Shown here: positions 25,813-35,531 of the stretch, piece after piece
Position numbering within the stretch: the first letter of the stretch is position 1
Layout of the letters: each line of letters starts with the position of its first letter
Assembly: GCA_024236055.1 (NCBI GenBank)
Contig: JACKLF010000002.1
Coordinates: 124,001-188,000 of the forward strand
Direction: 5' to 3'
Length of the DNA: 64,000 nt
Origin: Alphaproteobacteria bacterium
GTDB lineage: Bacteria > Pseudomonadota > Alphaproteobacteria > Micropepsales > Micropepsaceae
Program-made: the position numbers and the translations under genes
Notes under the pieces: generated by a model
The model's input: only the letters and a program-made list of their open reading frames with translations
What the model was told of the DNA's origin: nothing
The model's database searches: none

Positions 25813-27261
25813 GGTGTGGCGCTCGCTTGCAGGGAATTGGCGTCGGAAGGCTCAAAACCGCCGCCCACCGACAACAACAGCGTGACCCGGCCGATCGCGG
25901 CCTGGGCCACCAGCGCGGCCATCTGGCGGCGCGCATCCAGCAGCGTCGCCTCGGCGGTCAGCATGGGAATCTGGTCGGACAGGCCCAGGCGATAGCGTTC
26001 CTCGGCCAGCTTGAGGGCACGATCCGCGCTGTCCAGCGCGGTCTGCTGCTGGCCGCGCTGATGTTCCAGGCTCTGCACATCGGTCATGGCGTCGGGCGGT
26101 CTGGCGCACCGCGGCCAGCACCGTCTGGTTGTAATCGGCCACCGCCATGTCCAGCGCGGCCGTGGCATATTGGGCGCGAAGCTGGCCGGCATCGAAGATG
26201 GGCAGATGGATCGCGGGCCCACGCCCAGTTGCAGCGCGTCGCCGGTCAGAAGATCGGACAGGCCGACCGACTGAAAGCCCAGCGCCGCCGCCAGGTTGAT
26301 GTTGGGATAGAAGTCGGCATGGCGGCGTCGCGCGTGGCCGCATCGATGCGCGCGCGCGCGCCGCCAGGATGTCGGGACGGCGCATCACAGAAGGTCGCGC
26401 AGGAAGCTGGGCGGCAGCAGCAGCACCGCATCCAGTTTGACGGCGGGACGCTTGATCGTGTCATAGGCGGCCGCGCCCTGCCCGGTCAGCGCCGCCAGCG
26501 CATGCACCAGCCGGTCGCGTTCGGCCGTGGCGCGTCCGACATCCAGGCGCGCCATCGCCAGCAGCGCGCAGGCCTGTTCCAGCGCAGCATCGTTTTCCAG
26601 CCCCACATCGGCGCGGCTTGGCGTGAGGTCCAGGATGGTCTGGCCTCGTCCACCGCCTGATCGGCGATGTCGATATTCTGCCAGGCTGCATCAGCCCGAC
26701 ATAGGCCTGGGCGAAACTGGCCAGCCAGCGCCAGGCGGGCGGCGTCGCCGTCCAGCGCCACGCCTGCCGCGGTGCTGCGCGCTCGATGTCGATCAGCGCC
26801 GACGCGCTTGCCCCCGAAATCCACCGCGCGACCAGTTCCAGGTTGGCGGCGACGATTGCTGTCCCAGTTGGCAGCCGCCTGGCATAGGGGCCGGGCCATG
26901 ACATAGGCATCGGACAGGAGACGGCGCTGGGCCGAACCGTCCAGCGAGATCTGCGGATAGCTTCCGGCATGGGCCGCCGACAGGTCGGCCTGGGCAGCGC
27001 GGATGCGGCGCCATCGCGGCGGCCAGGGTGGGATTGTCCTTCAGCAGCAGCGCGCATGCCAGCCGATTTGGCGCGCCTGCGGGATCGCCAAAGGCTTCCA
27101 CCAGTCGGCATCGGCTTTCGGCGCGGGCGCATCGCCCAGCCCCAGCGAAGCATTGGCGAGCGGTTTTTCCGGCGGCTCCGCCGCGGGCGTGGCAAACGCA
27201 GCCGCCCACATGCGGCGCGGTCGCCAGAATGGCCCGCAGAGTTTTTCCACGGCCTTTCGCG
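25809..27261 (-). pseudogene. Outer-membrane efflux channel (NodT/TolC family), disrupted by many frameshifts
   Basis: Pieces of a normal RND/EMR outer-membrane factor appear in order but in alternating frames: PPEKPLANASLGLGDAPAP and DADWWK (about 27200-27110), NRLACALLLKDNPTLAAAM, VAANLEL, VDFGG, FAQAYVGLMQ, NIDIADQAVDEAR, DVGLENDAALEQ, RRPDILAARAR, GPAIHLPIFDAGQLRAQYA, and an intact tail (25809-26100) from DVQSLEHQRGQQQTALDSAD to SDANSLQASATP. At least eight shifts are needed to join them. The conserved order and quality of the pieces suggest an originally functional gene of about 470 residues. The shift cluster continues into the next gene, so sequence error is more likely than decay. The start is uncertain. 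Confidence 0.75.
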
Positions 27262-27387
27262 CATGATCCCGCCGGCCATGGATGCCCGCGATCCGGATGG
27301 TTAATTTTTGCAGAAAAGGCTAACCGGAAAGCCCTAACAAGCCCCTGCACCGGCTGGGGACGGAATTACATTTTTTATTTCAATGGC

Positions 27388-28744
27388 TTATTCGGGCATC
27401 AGCCTGAGCAGGCGCGATGTCTGCGGGGTCTTGGCGCTGATCGCGGTGCCGCCGCTGTCGGTCAGCACATAGATCGCCCCGTCCGGCCCAGCGCGCGCTG
27501 GGATCGCGGATGCGCGCCTTCATGTCAGGCCAGCAGGGCTTCCTCGCCCACCACCTTGCCTGTCCTTCAGGCGTCAGGCGCGACAGCATCCGCCCATTGA
27601 GCATTCCCACGAACACGCTGTCTTTCCAGGCCGGGTTGTTGCCGCGATAGAAGGCCAGGCCCGAGGGCGCGGTGGAGGGCGACCAGTAATAGACCGGCTC
27701 TTCCATGCCCGGACCCGTGCTGGCGCCCTTGCCCACCGGCTTGCCCGAATAGTCCACGCCATGCGTGACCAGCGGCCAGCCGTAATTGACGCCCTTCCTG
27801 ATCAGGTTCAGCTCGTCGCCGCCGCGCGGGCCATGCTCCACCTCATACAGGTCGCCATTGGGCGCAAAGGCCAGACCTTCGGGACTGCGCAGGCCATAGG
27901 CCCAGATTTCCGGCAGCGCCTTGATGCCGGGCTCGGCGATGGTCTTGCCGATGAAGGGATTGCCGGGCGCGGGCTTGCCGTCCTTCGTGATGCGGATGAC
28001 CTTACCCAGATGGGTATCCAGCACCTGCGCCACGCCCCAGGGGCGGATGCCCGCATTGTCGCGGTCGCCGATGGTGACATAGAGATAGCCATCCGGGCCC
28101 ACCGCGATGCGCCCGCCGCTCTTGGTGCCGGCCGCCAGCGTGGTGTCGTTGGGAAACAGCGGCAGGGTCTGCATCAGCACCTTCACGTCGCGCAGCGCGC
28201 CGGCCCTGGCGTCCAGCACGGCGCGGGCGATGGCGGTGTTGCCGACGATCTTCTCGTCATAGGTGAAGTAGGTGAAATAGATCGTGCGGTTGCGCGCGAA
28301 ATCCGGGTCCAGCACCACATCCAGCAGGCCGGTCTGGGGCGTGGTCACATGCAACCCGTCCAGCCCGCTCAGCGGCGCGGACAGCGATCCATCCTTGCCC
28401 ACGATGCGGAACGCGCCGGGCAGCCGTTCGGTCACCAGCACGTCGCCGCCGGGCAAAACTGCCGCCGCCCAGGGCGCCTGCAGCGCACCGGTCATTTCGG
28501 TGACCTTGAAATCGGTGGGATGATCGTAGGGCGCGTCGGTCTGCTGCGCGAAAGCCGGCCTGTCGTCAGCCTTGGTCGGCGCGCGGCTGTCGATCGGCTG
28601 GCCCGGATCGGTGTGATAGACGGGGGTGCGCGGGATCGGCGTATCGGCCTCGGACGCCGGTTTTGTCTGGGCCATCGCCAGACCAGCCAGCAATAGGGCG
28701 CCGATACCGGCGGACGAATACGCAAGCAGACGATGGTGCTTCAT
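27388..28744 (-). CDS. Exported PQQ-dependent aldose sugar dehydrogenase, frameshifted near its 3' end
   Basis: A signal peptide ends near LAMAQT. A GSDH six-bladed propeller follows, with APWAAAVLPGGDVLVTERLPG, GGRIAVGPDGYLYVTIGDRDN, WAYGLRSPEGLAF, EVEHGPRGGDELN and YYWSPSTAPSGLAFYRG. The main frame is intact to about position 27575. Between there and about 27490 several small indels break it: protein similarity resumes as GPDGAIYVLTDSGG and would end at the TAA at 27388-27390, while the uncorrected frame reads on to 27380. The corrected product is about 450 residues and closely related to the gene at 2482-3768. It is predicted to oxidise an aldose in the periplasm; the substrate is unknown. 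Confidence 0.78.
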
Positions 28745-28846
28745 GAATTCCCCCCTGTTGTTGGGGCGATCATGTCACCAAGCCGCACGCTTCAAAAGGC
28801 CATCAAACTGCTGCGCCGCAGCATCGCCCGGCGATCGGACGTTCCC

Positions 28847-30058
28847 TCAGGCGTTTCTGAGGCCCAGAAACTTGAGCAATGTCGGCATGGTCAGGCCCTG
28901 CACCACCACCGAGAAGGCCACGACCGCAAAGGTGGCGATCACCACGCCGTCGCGCATGGGCAGATCGGCGGGCAGCGACAGCGACAGGGCCAGCGCCAGC
29001 GCGCCGCGAAGGCCGCCCCACCACAGCACGCATTGCAGCGGCGCGGGGATGCGCCAATGGGTGCGCAGGAACAGCGCGCTAAGCGGAAACACCGTGGCGG
29101 CGCGGCCCAGCAGCACCAGCACGATGGCCACGCCCAGCGCGACATAGCCGACATCCTCGAAGTGAATCCGGCCCACCGCCAGGCCGATCAGCAGGAAGAC
29201 CATCGAGTTGGCCAGAAAGGCCATGAATTCCCAGAACTCCAGCGCGAAGGCGCGCGCCTGGCGCGACAGGCCCCAGTGCAGCCCCTCGCCGCGCACGCCC
29301 ACGCCGCCCATCAGCAGGCCCGCTGTCACCGTGGCCAGCACGCCGGAGAGGTGGAAATGCTCGGCCAGCAGGAAGGCGCCATAGGCCGCCACACAGGTCA
29401 GCGCCGTCTCGATCAGATGATCGTTGGTGCGCCCGGCGATGGTCAGCGCCGCGCCGCCCACGACCGCGCCCACGATGATGCCGCCGCCCGATATCCGCAC
29501 CAGGTCGGCCAGCGCGGTGCCCGCACCGCTGGCATGGCCCTGGGCCCAGCTCAGCGCCAGGCCGAAGAACACCGCGGCGACGCCGTCATTGAACAGGCTT
29601 TCGGTTTCCACCAGCAGGCGCAACCGCCCACCCATGCCCAGATCCTTGAACATGGCGATCACCGCAACCGGATCGGTGGCGGCGATCAGCACGCCGAAGA
29701 CCAGCGCGGCGGGCAGCGGCCAGTTCAGGATCAGCGCCATGCCCGCGCACACCACCGCCGCGGAAATCGCCACCCCGAAGATGCTGAGCACCAGGATGGG
29801 CGCATCATCGCGCCGCAGCTCGGACCAGTGGATGTTGAGCGCGGCCTCGAACAGCAGGGGCGGCAGGATGATGTCGAAAATGATGTCGTGGGTCAGCGCG
29901 ACATGGGTGTCGATGCGAAAGAAGGCCAGCCCCATGCCGGCCACCACCAGGCCGACCGTGTAGGGCAGCTTGAGGCGGCGGGCCAGAACGCCAACCAGGA
30001 TCGCCACGACCAGCAGGTCGAGCGTGTTGGCAAGGATGGTGTCGATCCCGGTGTCCAT
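28847..30058 (-). CDS. Cation:proton antiporter, CPA1/NhaP type
   Basis: The 403-residue membrane protein has about 12 segments. The CPA1 core is visible: DIILPPLLFEAALN, GVLIAATDPVAVIAMFKDLG with the ion-site TDP, LLVETESLFNDGVAAVFFG, and VLWWGGLRGALALALSLSLP. It exchanges Na+ or K+ for protons across the inner membrane. It lacks the C-terminal regulatory extension of some members. The ATG directly follows a hairpin (30059-30082) and has no clear ribosome-binding site, which may limit translation. Confidence 0.88.
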   Translation of the reverse strand: MDTGIDTILANTLDLLVVAILVGVLARRLKLPYTVGLVVAGMGLAFFRIDTHVALTHDIIFDIILPPLLFEAALNIHWSELRRDDAPILVLSIFGVAISAAVVCAGMALILNWPLPAALVFGVLIAATDPVAVIAMFKDLGMGGRLRLLVETESLFNDGVAAVFFGLALSWAQGHASGAGTALADLVRISGGGIIVGAVVGGAALTIAGRTNDHLIETALTCVAAYGAFLLAEHFHLSGVLATVTAGLLMGGVGVRGEGLHWGLSRQARAFALEFWEFMAFLANSMVFLLIGLAVGRIHFEDVGYVALGVAIVLVLLGRAATVFPLSALFLRTHWRIPAPLQCVLWWGGLRGALALALSLSLPADLPMRDGVVIATFAVVAFSVVVQGLTMPTLLKFLGLRNA

Positions 30059-30082
30059 GCGGGCCTTATAGGGCAGGCCCGC
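30059..30082 (-). promoter_or_regulatory. Hairpin abutting the antiporter start codon
   Basis: A perfect 7-bp stem (GCGGGCC/GGCCCGC) with a 10-base loop lies immediately before the antiporter ATG, covering the place a ribosome-binding site would occupy. It may reduce or control translation initiation. Confidence 0.3.
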
Positions 30083-30105
30083 GGCCCCCGCCAGCGAAAG
30101 CGGCG

Positions 30106-30987
30106 CTATTCATTCCATTCGGCCAGCGTCTCGCCGGTCGATGCGTCCTCGAAGGCAATATGGTCGAAGATGACCGAATAGAGACAGATGGGATGATGGT
30201 CCGACGCCTCCATCCAGCAATGCAGGGCGCGGCCGTCCTGATAGCTGCCGATCCGGCCGCTGAGCAGCAGGATATAGCCGTGGTTGAGCGCCGACAGATC
30301 GCCGTCGGGCAGCTTGCGGGTGAAGGTGAAGGGATGATCGGCATGCTGCAGCACGCGCGAATCGCCCTTGCCGAAGAAGCGCGCCAGGCCCAGCGTCTGG
30401 GCGGTGGGCGGGGTGGGCGTGACCACCGCCGGATATTCGACCCTAGGCGGGCAACTGTCCGAATAGCTCCAGGGCCGCGGAATCCAGAAGCCTTCCACCG
30501 CGTCGATATCGTCCAGGTTCGGCAGGCCCTGCACCAGGCTCAACTGGGTCCAGACGTTGGGCTGGGCCGACAGCGTCATGCTCTTGTTGTCCGCGTCATA
30601 GCTGAGTGACGCCTGTGACGGGCTGGCGCCGATCTGCAGGCCATTGCAGCCGAACGGAATGCGAATCGCGAATTTGCGGCCGCCCAGCGCCGCGTCGGGC
30701 GGGGGCAGCTCGCCGGTGGCGGCAAGGGCGGCGCCCGATGCGCGCGCCCCGTCGATCAATGCGCGCCGGTCCAGCGGCGGCATGGCGGCATGGGCGCCGC
30801 CGGGCGGGCGCGGGCGCCGGGCGCGCGACTTCCTGTGGCGGTGCGGGCGGCGGCGGGCAGCCGGTTTTGGCGGCTCCTGCTGGCGGAAAAGCACCAGCAG
30901 CAGGATGGCCGCAACCACGCCCGCAATCACGAGCGGGGCGATAAACCAAGGTTTGCGGTCACTCAATCTCGGCTTATTGTCGGCCAT
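30106..30987 (-). CDS. Membrane-anchored protein of unknown function
   Basis: The 293-residue protein has one N-terminal membrane segment (WFIAPLVIAGVVAAILLLVLF), then a Pro/Arg/His-rich linker. A soluble periplasmic domain of about 210 residues follows, with conserved-looking stretches FAIRIPFGCNGL, EGFWIPRPWSYSDSCPP and HGYILLLSGRIGSYQDG. Three Cys in the soluble part could form a disulfide. I do not recognise the family. The start MADNKPRL is preferred over an ATG five codons upstream. It ends 47 bases before the antiporter gene on the same strand and may be co-transcribed with it. Confidence 0.65.
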   Translation of the reverse strand: MADNKPRLSDRKPWFIAPLVIAGVVAAILLLVLFRQQEPPKPAARRRPHRHRKSRARRPRPPGGAHAAMPPLDRRALIDGARASGAALAATGELPPPDAALGGRKFAIRIPFGCNGLQIGASPSQASLSYDADNKSMTLSAQPNVWTQLSLVQGLPNLDDIDAVEGFWIPRPWSYSDSCPPRVEYPAVVTPTPPTAQTLGLARFFGKGDSRVLQHADHPFTFTRKLPDGDLSALNHGYILLLSGRIGSYQDGRALHCWMEASDHHPICLYSVIFDHIAFEDASTGETLAEWNE

Positions 30988-31117
30988 GGAAGACCTATAC
31001 AAGCGGCGGCAGTTTTGTTCCAGATTTATAAGCCCATTCCGGGGCGGTCTTCCATACAGGGCCCCCGGTAAAATATGATCGCTTGCGCTTTATGATCCCT
31101 GTTGAGCGGGAAATTGC

Positions 31118-32413
31118 ATGACTTCGCCGCAGATCATCGCGCTCAGCGTGCTGGTGGCCGTTGTGGGCCTGCTGGTGTGGGGGCGGCTCAGAGCCGAGGT
31201 GGTGGCGCTTGCCGGCGCCGCCGTGCTGCTGCTGACCCGCACGATTCGCCCGGTCGAGGTGGAGAGCGCCTTTGCCAGTCCCGCGATTATCGCGCTGGCC
31301 TCGCTGTTCGTCATCGCCTATGCGCTGGAGCTGACCGGGTTCATGGGCCTTATCATCCGCTTCGCCTTGCGGATATGCCGCCACCTGGGCGTCGCCGGTA
31401 TCTGGATTCTGATCATCCTGTCGGGCGCTGCATCGGCTTTCGTCAACAATACGCCCATCGTGGTTCTGACCGCGCCGGTCGTGCGCGATGTGGCCCATTC
31501 GCTGTCGCTGCCCGCGCGGCGCTTCCTGATTCCCCTGTCCTACGCCTCGATCCTGGGCGGCGCCTGCACCCTGATCGGCACATCGACAAACCTGCTGGTC
31601 AACGACATGGCGCGCAATGCGGGCCAGCCGGTGTTCGGCCTGTTCGAAATCACGCCGGTGGCACTGATCATCGCCGGCGTCGGCGCGGTCTATCTGATCC
31701 TGTTCGGCGGGCGGATGATGAACCTGGCCAGCCAGCCGCAGGATGTCCAGGTCGGTCCGCGCAGCGCCGCATCGGCGGCCGGCGACAATCCCGAACTGTT
31801 TCCCGCCGACCGGCCCTTCCGCCCGGTCGCGGGGATCGTGTCGTTCCTGGTCTTCGTGGCGGTGGTGACGCTGGCGGCGCTGAACCTGGCGCCGATCGCT
31901 GCATCGGCCTTTGCCGGGGCGGTGTTCCTGATCACCTTCCAGGTGATCGACGCCAAGGACGCCTATAAAGGGCTTCGGCCCGAGGTTCTTCTGCTGATCG
32001 CGGGGATGGTGGTGATCGGCCTGTCGCTGGAGATCACCGGCCTGGCCCAGACCGCCACCAATGCGGTGCTGACCCTGTTGCGCTCGGCCGGGCCCTTCGC
32101 GGCGCTGGCGCTGCTGTATGGCGCCACGCTGTTCCTGACGGAAATATTGTCGAACGCGGCGGTGGCGGTGCTGCTGACGCCCATCGCCGTGGCGCTGGCG
32201 CAAAGCCTGGGCGTCAATCCCCGGCCTTTCCTGGTTTGCATCATGATGGCGGCCAGCGCCGCCTTCGCCACGCCTTTCGGCTACCAGACCAATGTTCTGG
32301 TCTATCAGCTTGGCGGCTATTCCTATACCGACTTCGTGCGGATCGGCGTGCCGCTGAACCTGCTGACCTGGCTGGCGGGCGTGATCGTCATCCCGCTGTT
32401 CTTTCCATTCTAG
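31118..32413 (+). CDS. SLC13/DASS-type anion permease
   Basis: The 431-residue membrane protein has about 10-12 segments and two family repeats: SGAASAFVNNTPIVVLTAPVV with the NNT motif, and FLTEILSNAAVAVLLTPIAVALA with the equivalent SN motif. These form the substrate and Na+ sites of the SLC13/CitT/ArsB group, which moves sulfate, phosphate or dicarboxylates. The TrkA-C domains found in many bacterial SLC13 proteins are absent, leaving a short loop. The 3' end overlaps the convergent DapA-like gene by four bases. The substrate is undetermined. Confidence 0.82.
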   Translation: MTSPQIIALSVLVAVVGLLVWGRLRAEVVALAGAAVLLLTRTIRPVEVESAFASPAIIALASLFVIAYALELTGFMGLIIRFALRICRHLGVAGIWILIILSGAASAFVNNTPIVVLTAPVVRDVAHSLSLPARRFLIPLSYASILGGACTLIGTSTNLLVNDMARNAGQPVFGLFEITPVALIIAGVGAVYLILFGGRMMNLASQPQDVQVGPRSAASAAGDNPELFPADRPFRPVAGIVSFLVFVAVVTLAALNLAPIAASAFAGAVFLITFQVIDAKDAYKGLRPEVLLLIAGMVVIGLSLEITGLAQTATNAVLTLLRSAGPFAALALLYGATLFLTEILSNAAVAVLLTPIAVALAQSLGVNPRPFLVCIMMAASAAFATPFGYQTNVLVYQLGGYSYTDFVRIGVPLNLLTWLAGVIVIPLFFPF

Positions 32414-33342
32414 GCAGGCAGCGCTTCCAGCCGCCGTGTCAGCCGCGCCATCAGATAGTCGATCTCGGCGCGCGCGGTGTCGCTGAGCGGCGTGCAGGGC
32501 CTGCGCATGGCGTCGCTGGCGATGATGCCGCGCTGTTTAAGGACGTATTTGCGTACCGCCAGCCCCGCGCCCAACTGCTGTTCATAGCGCAGCAATGGCA
32601 GATGGGCGTCGAACAGGTCGTGCATGGCGTCGCGCTCGCCGGCGCGCGCCAGGCGCACTGCCTGAACCAGCATCTCCGGATAGGCATAGCCGGTATTGGC
32701 GCCGTCGACGCCGCGGTCCAGTTCGAAATCCAGGAACAGCCCGCTGTTGCCCACCAGGATCGACAGCGGCCGCATCGCGCCTTCAGCCTCCATCCGGCGC
32801 AGGGTGGATATCTTTTCCAGTCCCGGCCAGTCCTCGTGCTTGAGCAGCTTCAGCGAGGGATGCGCGTTGGCGATGCGCGCGATGGTGGCCGGGCTCATCA
32901 CCACGCCGGTGGTCTGGGGGAAATCCTGCAGCACCCAGGGCACATCCGGGCCGATCGCCTCGATGGCGCCGCCAAACCAGCCGGCAATCTGGTCTTCGGT
33001 GCGAAGCCCCGCGGCTGGTGCGATCATCACGCCCGCCGCGCCCCGGTCCATCACCGCATGGGTCAGCGCGCGCATGGCGGCAAAGCCCGGCGCGCTGGCG
33101 CCGACAATGATGGGCCGGCCGGCGGCCCGCGCGATGACGCGGGCGGCAACATCCACCGCCTCGTCCGCGTCCAGCTTGACGCCTTCGCCCAGCACGCCAA
33201 GCACGGTCATGCCGTCGCATCCGGTCTCGAAATAAAAGTCGGTCAGCCGGTCCAGCGAATCCCAGTCCAGCGCGCCATCCGCATGGAAGGGTGTGGGCGA
33301 AATGGCATAGACACCGCCGATCCTGCCGTCGAAAGTCGCCAT
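32410..33342 (-). CDS. DapA/NAL-superfamily lyase or dehydratase
   Basis: The 310-residue TIM-barrel protein has the Schiff-base Lys in LKLLKHEDWPG and the sugar-carboxylate loop as LGVLGEG in place of GTTGE. The usual YNxP motif with the catalytic Tyr reads LQDFP here, so true dihydrodipicolinate synthase activity is unlikely. Members without that Tyr include dehydratases of 2-keto-3-deoxy sugar acids, which fits a region rich in sugar oxidases and lactonases. The start MATFDGRIGG is chosen because family members begin just before this GxxxAxxTPF-like segment. The precise substrate is open. Confidence 0.8.
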   Translation of the reverse strand: MATFDGRIGGVYAISPTPFHADGALDWDSLDRLTDFYFETGCDGMTVLGVLGEGVKLDADEAVDVAARVIARAAGRPIIVGASAPGFAAMRALTHAVMDRGAAGVMIAPAAGLRTEDQIAGWFGGAIEAIGPDVPWVLQDFPQTTGVVMSPATIARIANAHPSLKLLKHEDWPGLEKISTLRRMEAEGAMRPLSILVGNSGLFLDFELDRGVDGANTGYAYPEMLVQAVRLARAGERDAMHDLFDAHLPLLRYEQQLGAGLAVRKYVLKQRGIIASDAMRRPCTPLSDTARAEIDYLMARLTRRLEALPA

Positions 33343-33500
33343 ATTGCCCCCTTCCTGGCCTTCCCGCGCCGCCCATGCGACGTCTTGCGACACAAATTTA
33401 AGCCAGTTCGCGCCTGCACCACAGGCTTTTCTTGGCAGCGGGCCGAGCGGGCCTCTATGGTCGCGTCATCCAAAAACATTCGGCATGCAGGGGGAATGAA

Positions 33501-35513
33501 ATGCACGGGCTTGACCGGCGATTGATGATGACTTCGACCGTGCTGGGCACGGCGCTGGGCCTGACCGGGCTGCCCAGGCTGGCGCAGGCGCAATCGGCTG
33601 CCGACACGGACTGGCTGACCTATGGCAACGACCTCGGCAACCAGCGTTATGCGCCGCTGGACCAGATCAACGCGGACAATTTCGACAAGCTGGAAGTGGC
33701 CTGGCGCTTTCATGCCGCCAATATGGGCGCCTATCCCGAATATCATTACGAAGTCACGCCGATCGTGGTGCGCGGGCGCATGTATGCGACCGCCGGTTCG
33801 CGGCGCGATGTGGTGTGCCTGGATCCGGGTACCGGCGAGGTGCAATGGCTTTACCGGCTGGACGAAGGTGCGCGCGGCCGCAATGCCCCGCGCCGGTCTT
33901 CCGGCCGCGGGCTTTCCTATTGGACGGACGGGACCGAGGAACGCATTCTCTATGTCACGCCGGGCTACCAGCTTGTGGCGCTGGATGCGGCGACGGGCCT
34001 GCCCTGCCCCGGCTTCGGCGTGAACGGCATCGTCGACCTGAAGAAGGACAACGACCAGGAGATCGATCCCGATGGCGGCGAGATCGGCCTGAACGCCACG
34101 CCCACCGTGGCGGGCAATGTGGTGGTCGTGGGCATGGCCGGGCAATCGGGCGTGGTGCCCGGCACCAGGCCGCGCGCCAAGGGCTTTGTGCGCGGCTTCG
34201 ATGCGCGCACCGGCGAGCGGCTGTGGATTTTCCACACCATCCCGCGCAAGGGCGAGTTCGGCTATGACACCTGGCTGCGGCCGGGCGAGGCCGAGAAGGC
34301 CACCAACACCGGCGCCTGGGCGCAGATCTCGGTCGATCCCGAACTGGGCCTGGCTTATCTGGGCATCGAAATCCCGTCCGCCGACGAAGTGGGCATCCAT
34401 CGCCAGGGACCGGGGCTGTTCTCCGGCTCGCTGGTGGCGGTCGACCTTCATACTGGCAAGCGCAAATGGCATTTCCAGCTTGTCCATCACGACATCTGGG
34501 ACCGCGACGTGCCCTGTGCCGCGATCCTGTGCGACATCCCGCACAACGGAAAGATCGTCAAAGCGCTGGCCCAGCCCAGCAAGCAATGCTTCCTCTATGT
34601 GCTGAACCGCGAAACGGGCGAGCCGATCTGGCCGATCGAGGAGCGCCCCGCCCCGCCGCCCGGCGACGTGCCCGGCGAATGGTATTCGCCGACCCAGCCC
34701 ATTCCCACCAAGCCCCCGGCCTATGACGTGCAGGGCGTGGACGAGAGCGTGATCATCGACTTCACGCCTGAACTGCATGCCAAGGGCAAACAGCTGATCA
34801 GCCATTACCGCCACGGCCCGGTCTACACGCCGGGCACACTGGCGAGCTGGGACGGCAACTGGGGCACGCTGACCTCGCTGGCGACCCAGGGCGGCACCAA
34901 CTGGCCGGGCGGCTGCTACGATCCGGAAAGCCATTTTGTCTATGTCTTTTCGGAAACCACCGTGTCGCCGACCATGATCGTGCCGTCGGTTCCAGGCACC
35001 TCCGATTATGAATATGTGCGCACGCGTTCCTATCCGGTGCCGCCGGGCGCCAAGCCGTCACCCGACGGTTTCAAGCCTGGCGACGTGACGGTCGACGGCC
35101 TGCCGCTGATGAAGCCACCTTACGGGCGGCTGACCGCCATCGACCTGACCAAGGGCGACATCGCCTGGCAGGTCGCCCACGGTGAAACCCCGGATGAGAT
35201 CAAGAACCATCCGGCGCTGAAGGGACTGAACATTCCGCGCACCGGACAGCCCGGCCTGATCGGCCCCACCGTCACCAAGTCGCTTCTGATCTGCGGCGAA
35301 CCGCAATTCACCACCACCGTCACCGGCGAAAAGGGCGCAATGCTGCGCGCCTATGACAAGGCGACGGGCGATGAGCGCGGCGCGGTCTATATGCCCGCCC
35401 CGCAAAGCGGCGCACCGATGACCTACATGCACAAGGGCAAGCAGTATATCGTGCTGCCGATCAGCGGCCGGGGCTTTCCCGGCGAACTGATCGCCTATCG
35501 CCTGAAGGGCTGA
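33501..35513 (+). CDS. Exported PQQ-dependent dehydrogenase, glucose/alcohol dehydrogenase type
   Basis: The 670-residue protein has an N-terminal signal sequence ending near LAQAQS, preceded by CAGGGGGA as ribosome-binding site. The eight-bladed quinoprotein propeller begins WLTYGNDLGNQRYAPLDQI and includes VVALDAATG-type blade repeats, HHDIWDRDVPCAAILCDIP and GGTNWPGGCYDPE. These match membrane-glucose-dehydrogenase/quinoprotein family cores, without the N-terminal membrane domain of Gcd and without a heme domain. It likely oxidises a sugar or alcohol in the periplasm. No pqq biosynthesis gene is in the window, so PQQ must come from genes elsewhere or from outside. Confidence 0.85.
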   Translation: MHGLDRRLMMTSTVLGTALGLTGLPRLAQAQSAADTDWLTYGNDLGNQRYAPLDQINADNFDKLEVAWRFHAANMGAYPEYHYEVTPIVVRGRMYATAGSRRDVVCLDPGTGEVQWLYRLDEGARGRNAPRRSSGRGLSYWTDGTEERILYVTPGYQLVALDAATGLPCPGFGVNGIVDLKKDNDQEIDPDGGEIGLNATPTVAGNVVVVGMAGQSGVVPGTRPRAKGFVRGFDARTGERLWIFHTIPRKGEFGYDTWLRPGEAEKATNTGAWAQISVDPELGLAYLGIEIPSADEVGIHRQGPGLFSGSLVAVDLHTGKRKWHFQLVHHDIWDRDVPCAAILCDIPHNGKIVKALAQPSKQCFLYVLNRETGEPIWPIEERPAPPPGDVPGEWYSPTQPIPTKPPAYDVQGVDESVIIDFTPELHAKGKQLISHYRHGPVYTPGTLASWDGNWGTLTSLATQGGTNWPGGCYDPESHFVYVFSETTVSPTMIVPSVPGTSDYEYVRTRSYPVPPGAKPSPDGFKPGDVTVDGLPLMKPPYGRLTAIDLTKGDIAWQVAHGETPDEIKNHPALKGLNIPRTGQPGLIGPTVTKSLLICGEPQFTTTVTGEKGAMLRAYDKATGDERGAVYMPAPQSGAPMTYMHKGKQYIVLPISGRGFPGELIAYRLKG

Positions 35514-35531
35514 GAAGAAATGCGCGAGGCG

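Noticed and set aside
25809..27261. Several separate small genes in the outer-membrane factor region
   Set aside because: Each short frame holds a consecutive piece of one efflux-channel protein; they are fragments of a single frameshifted gene.
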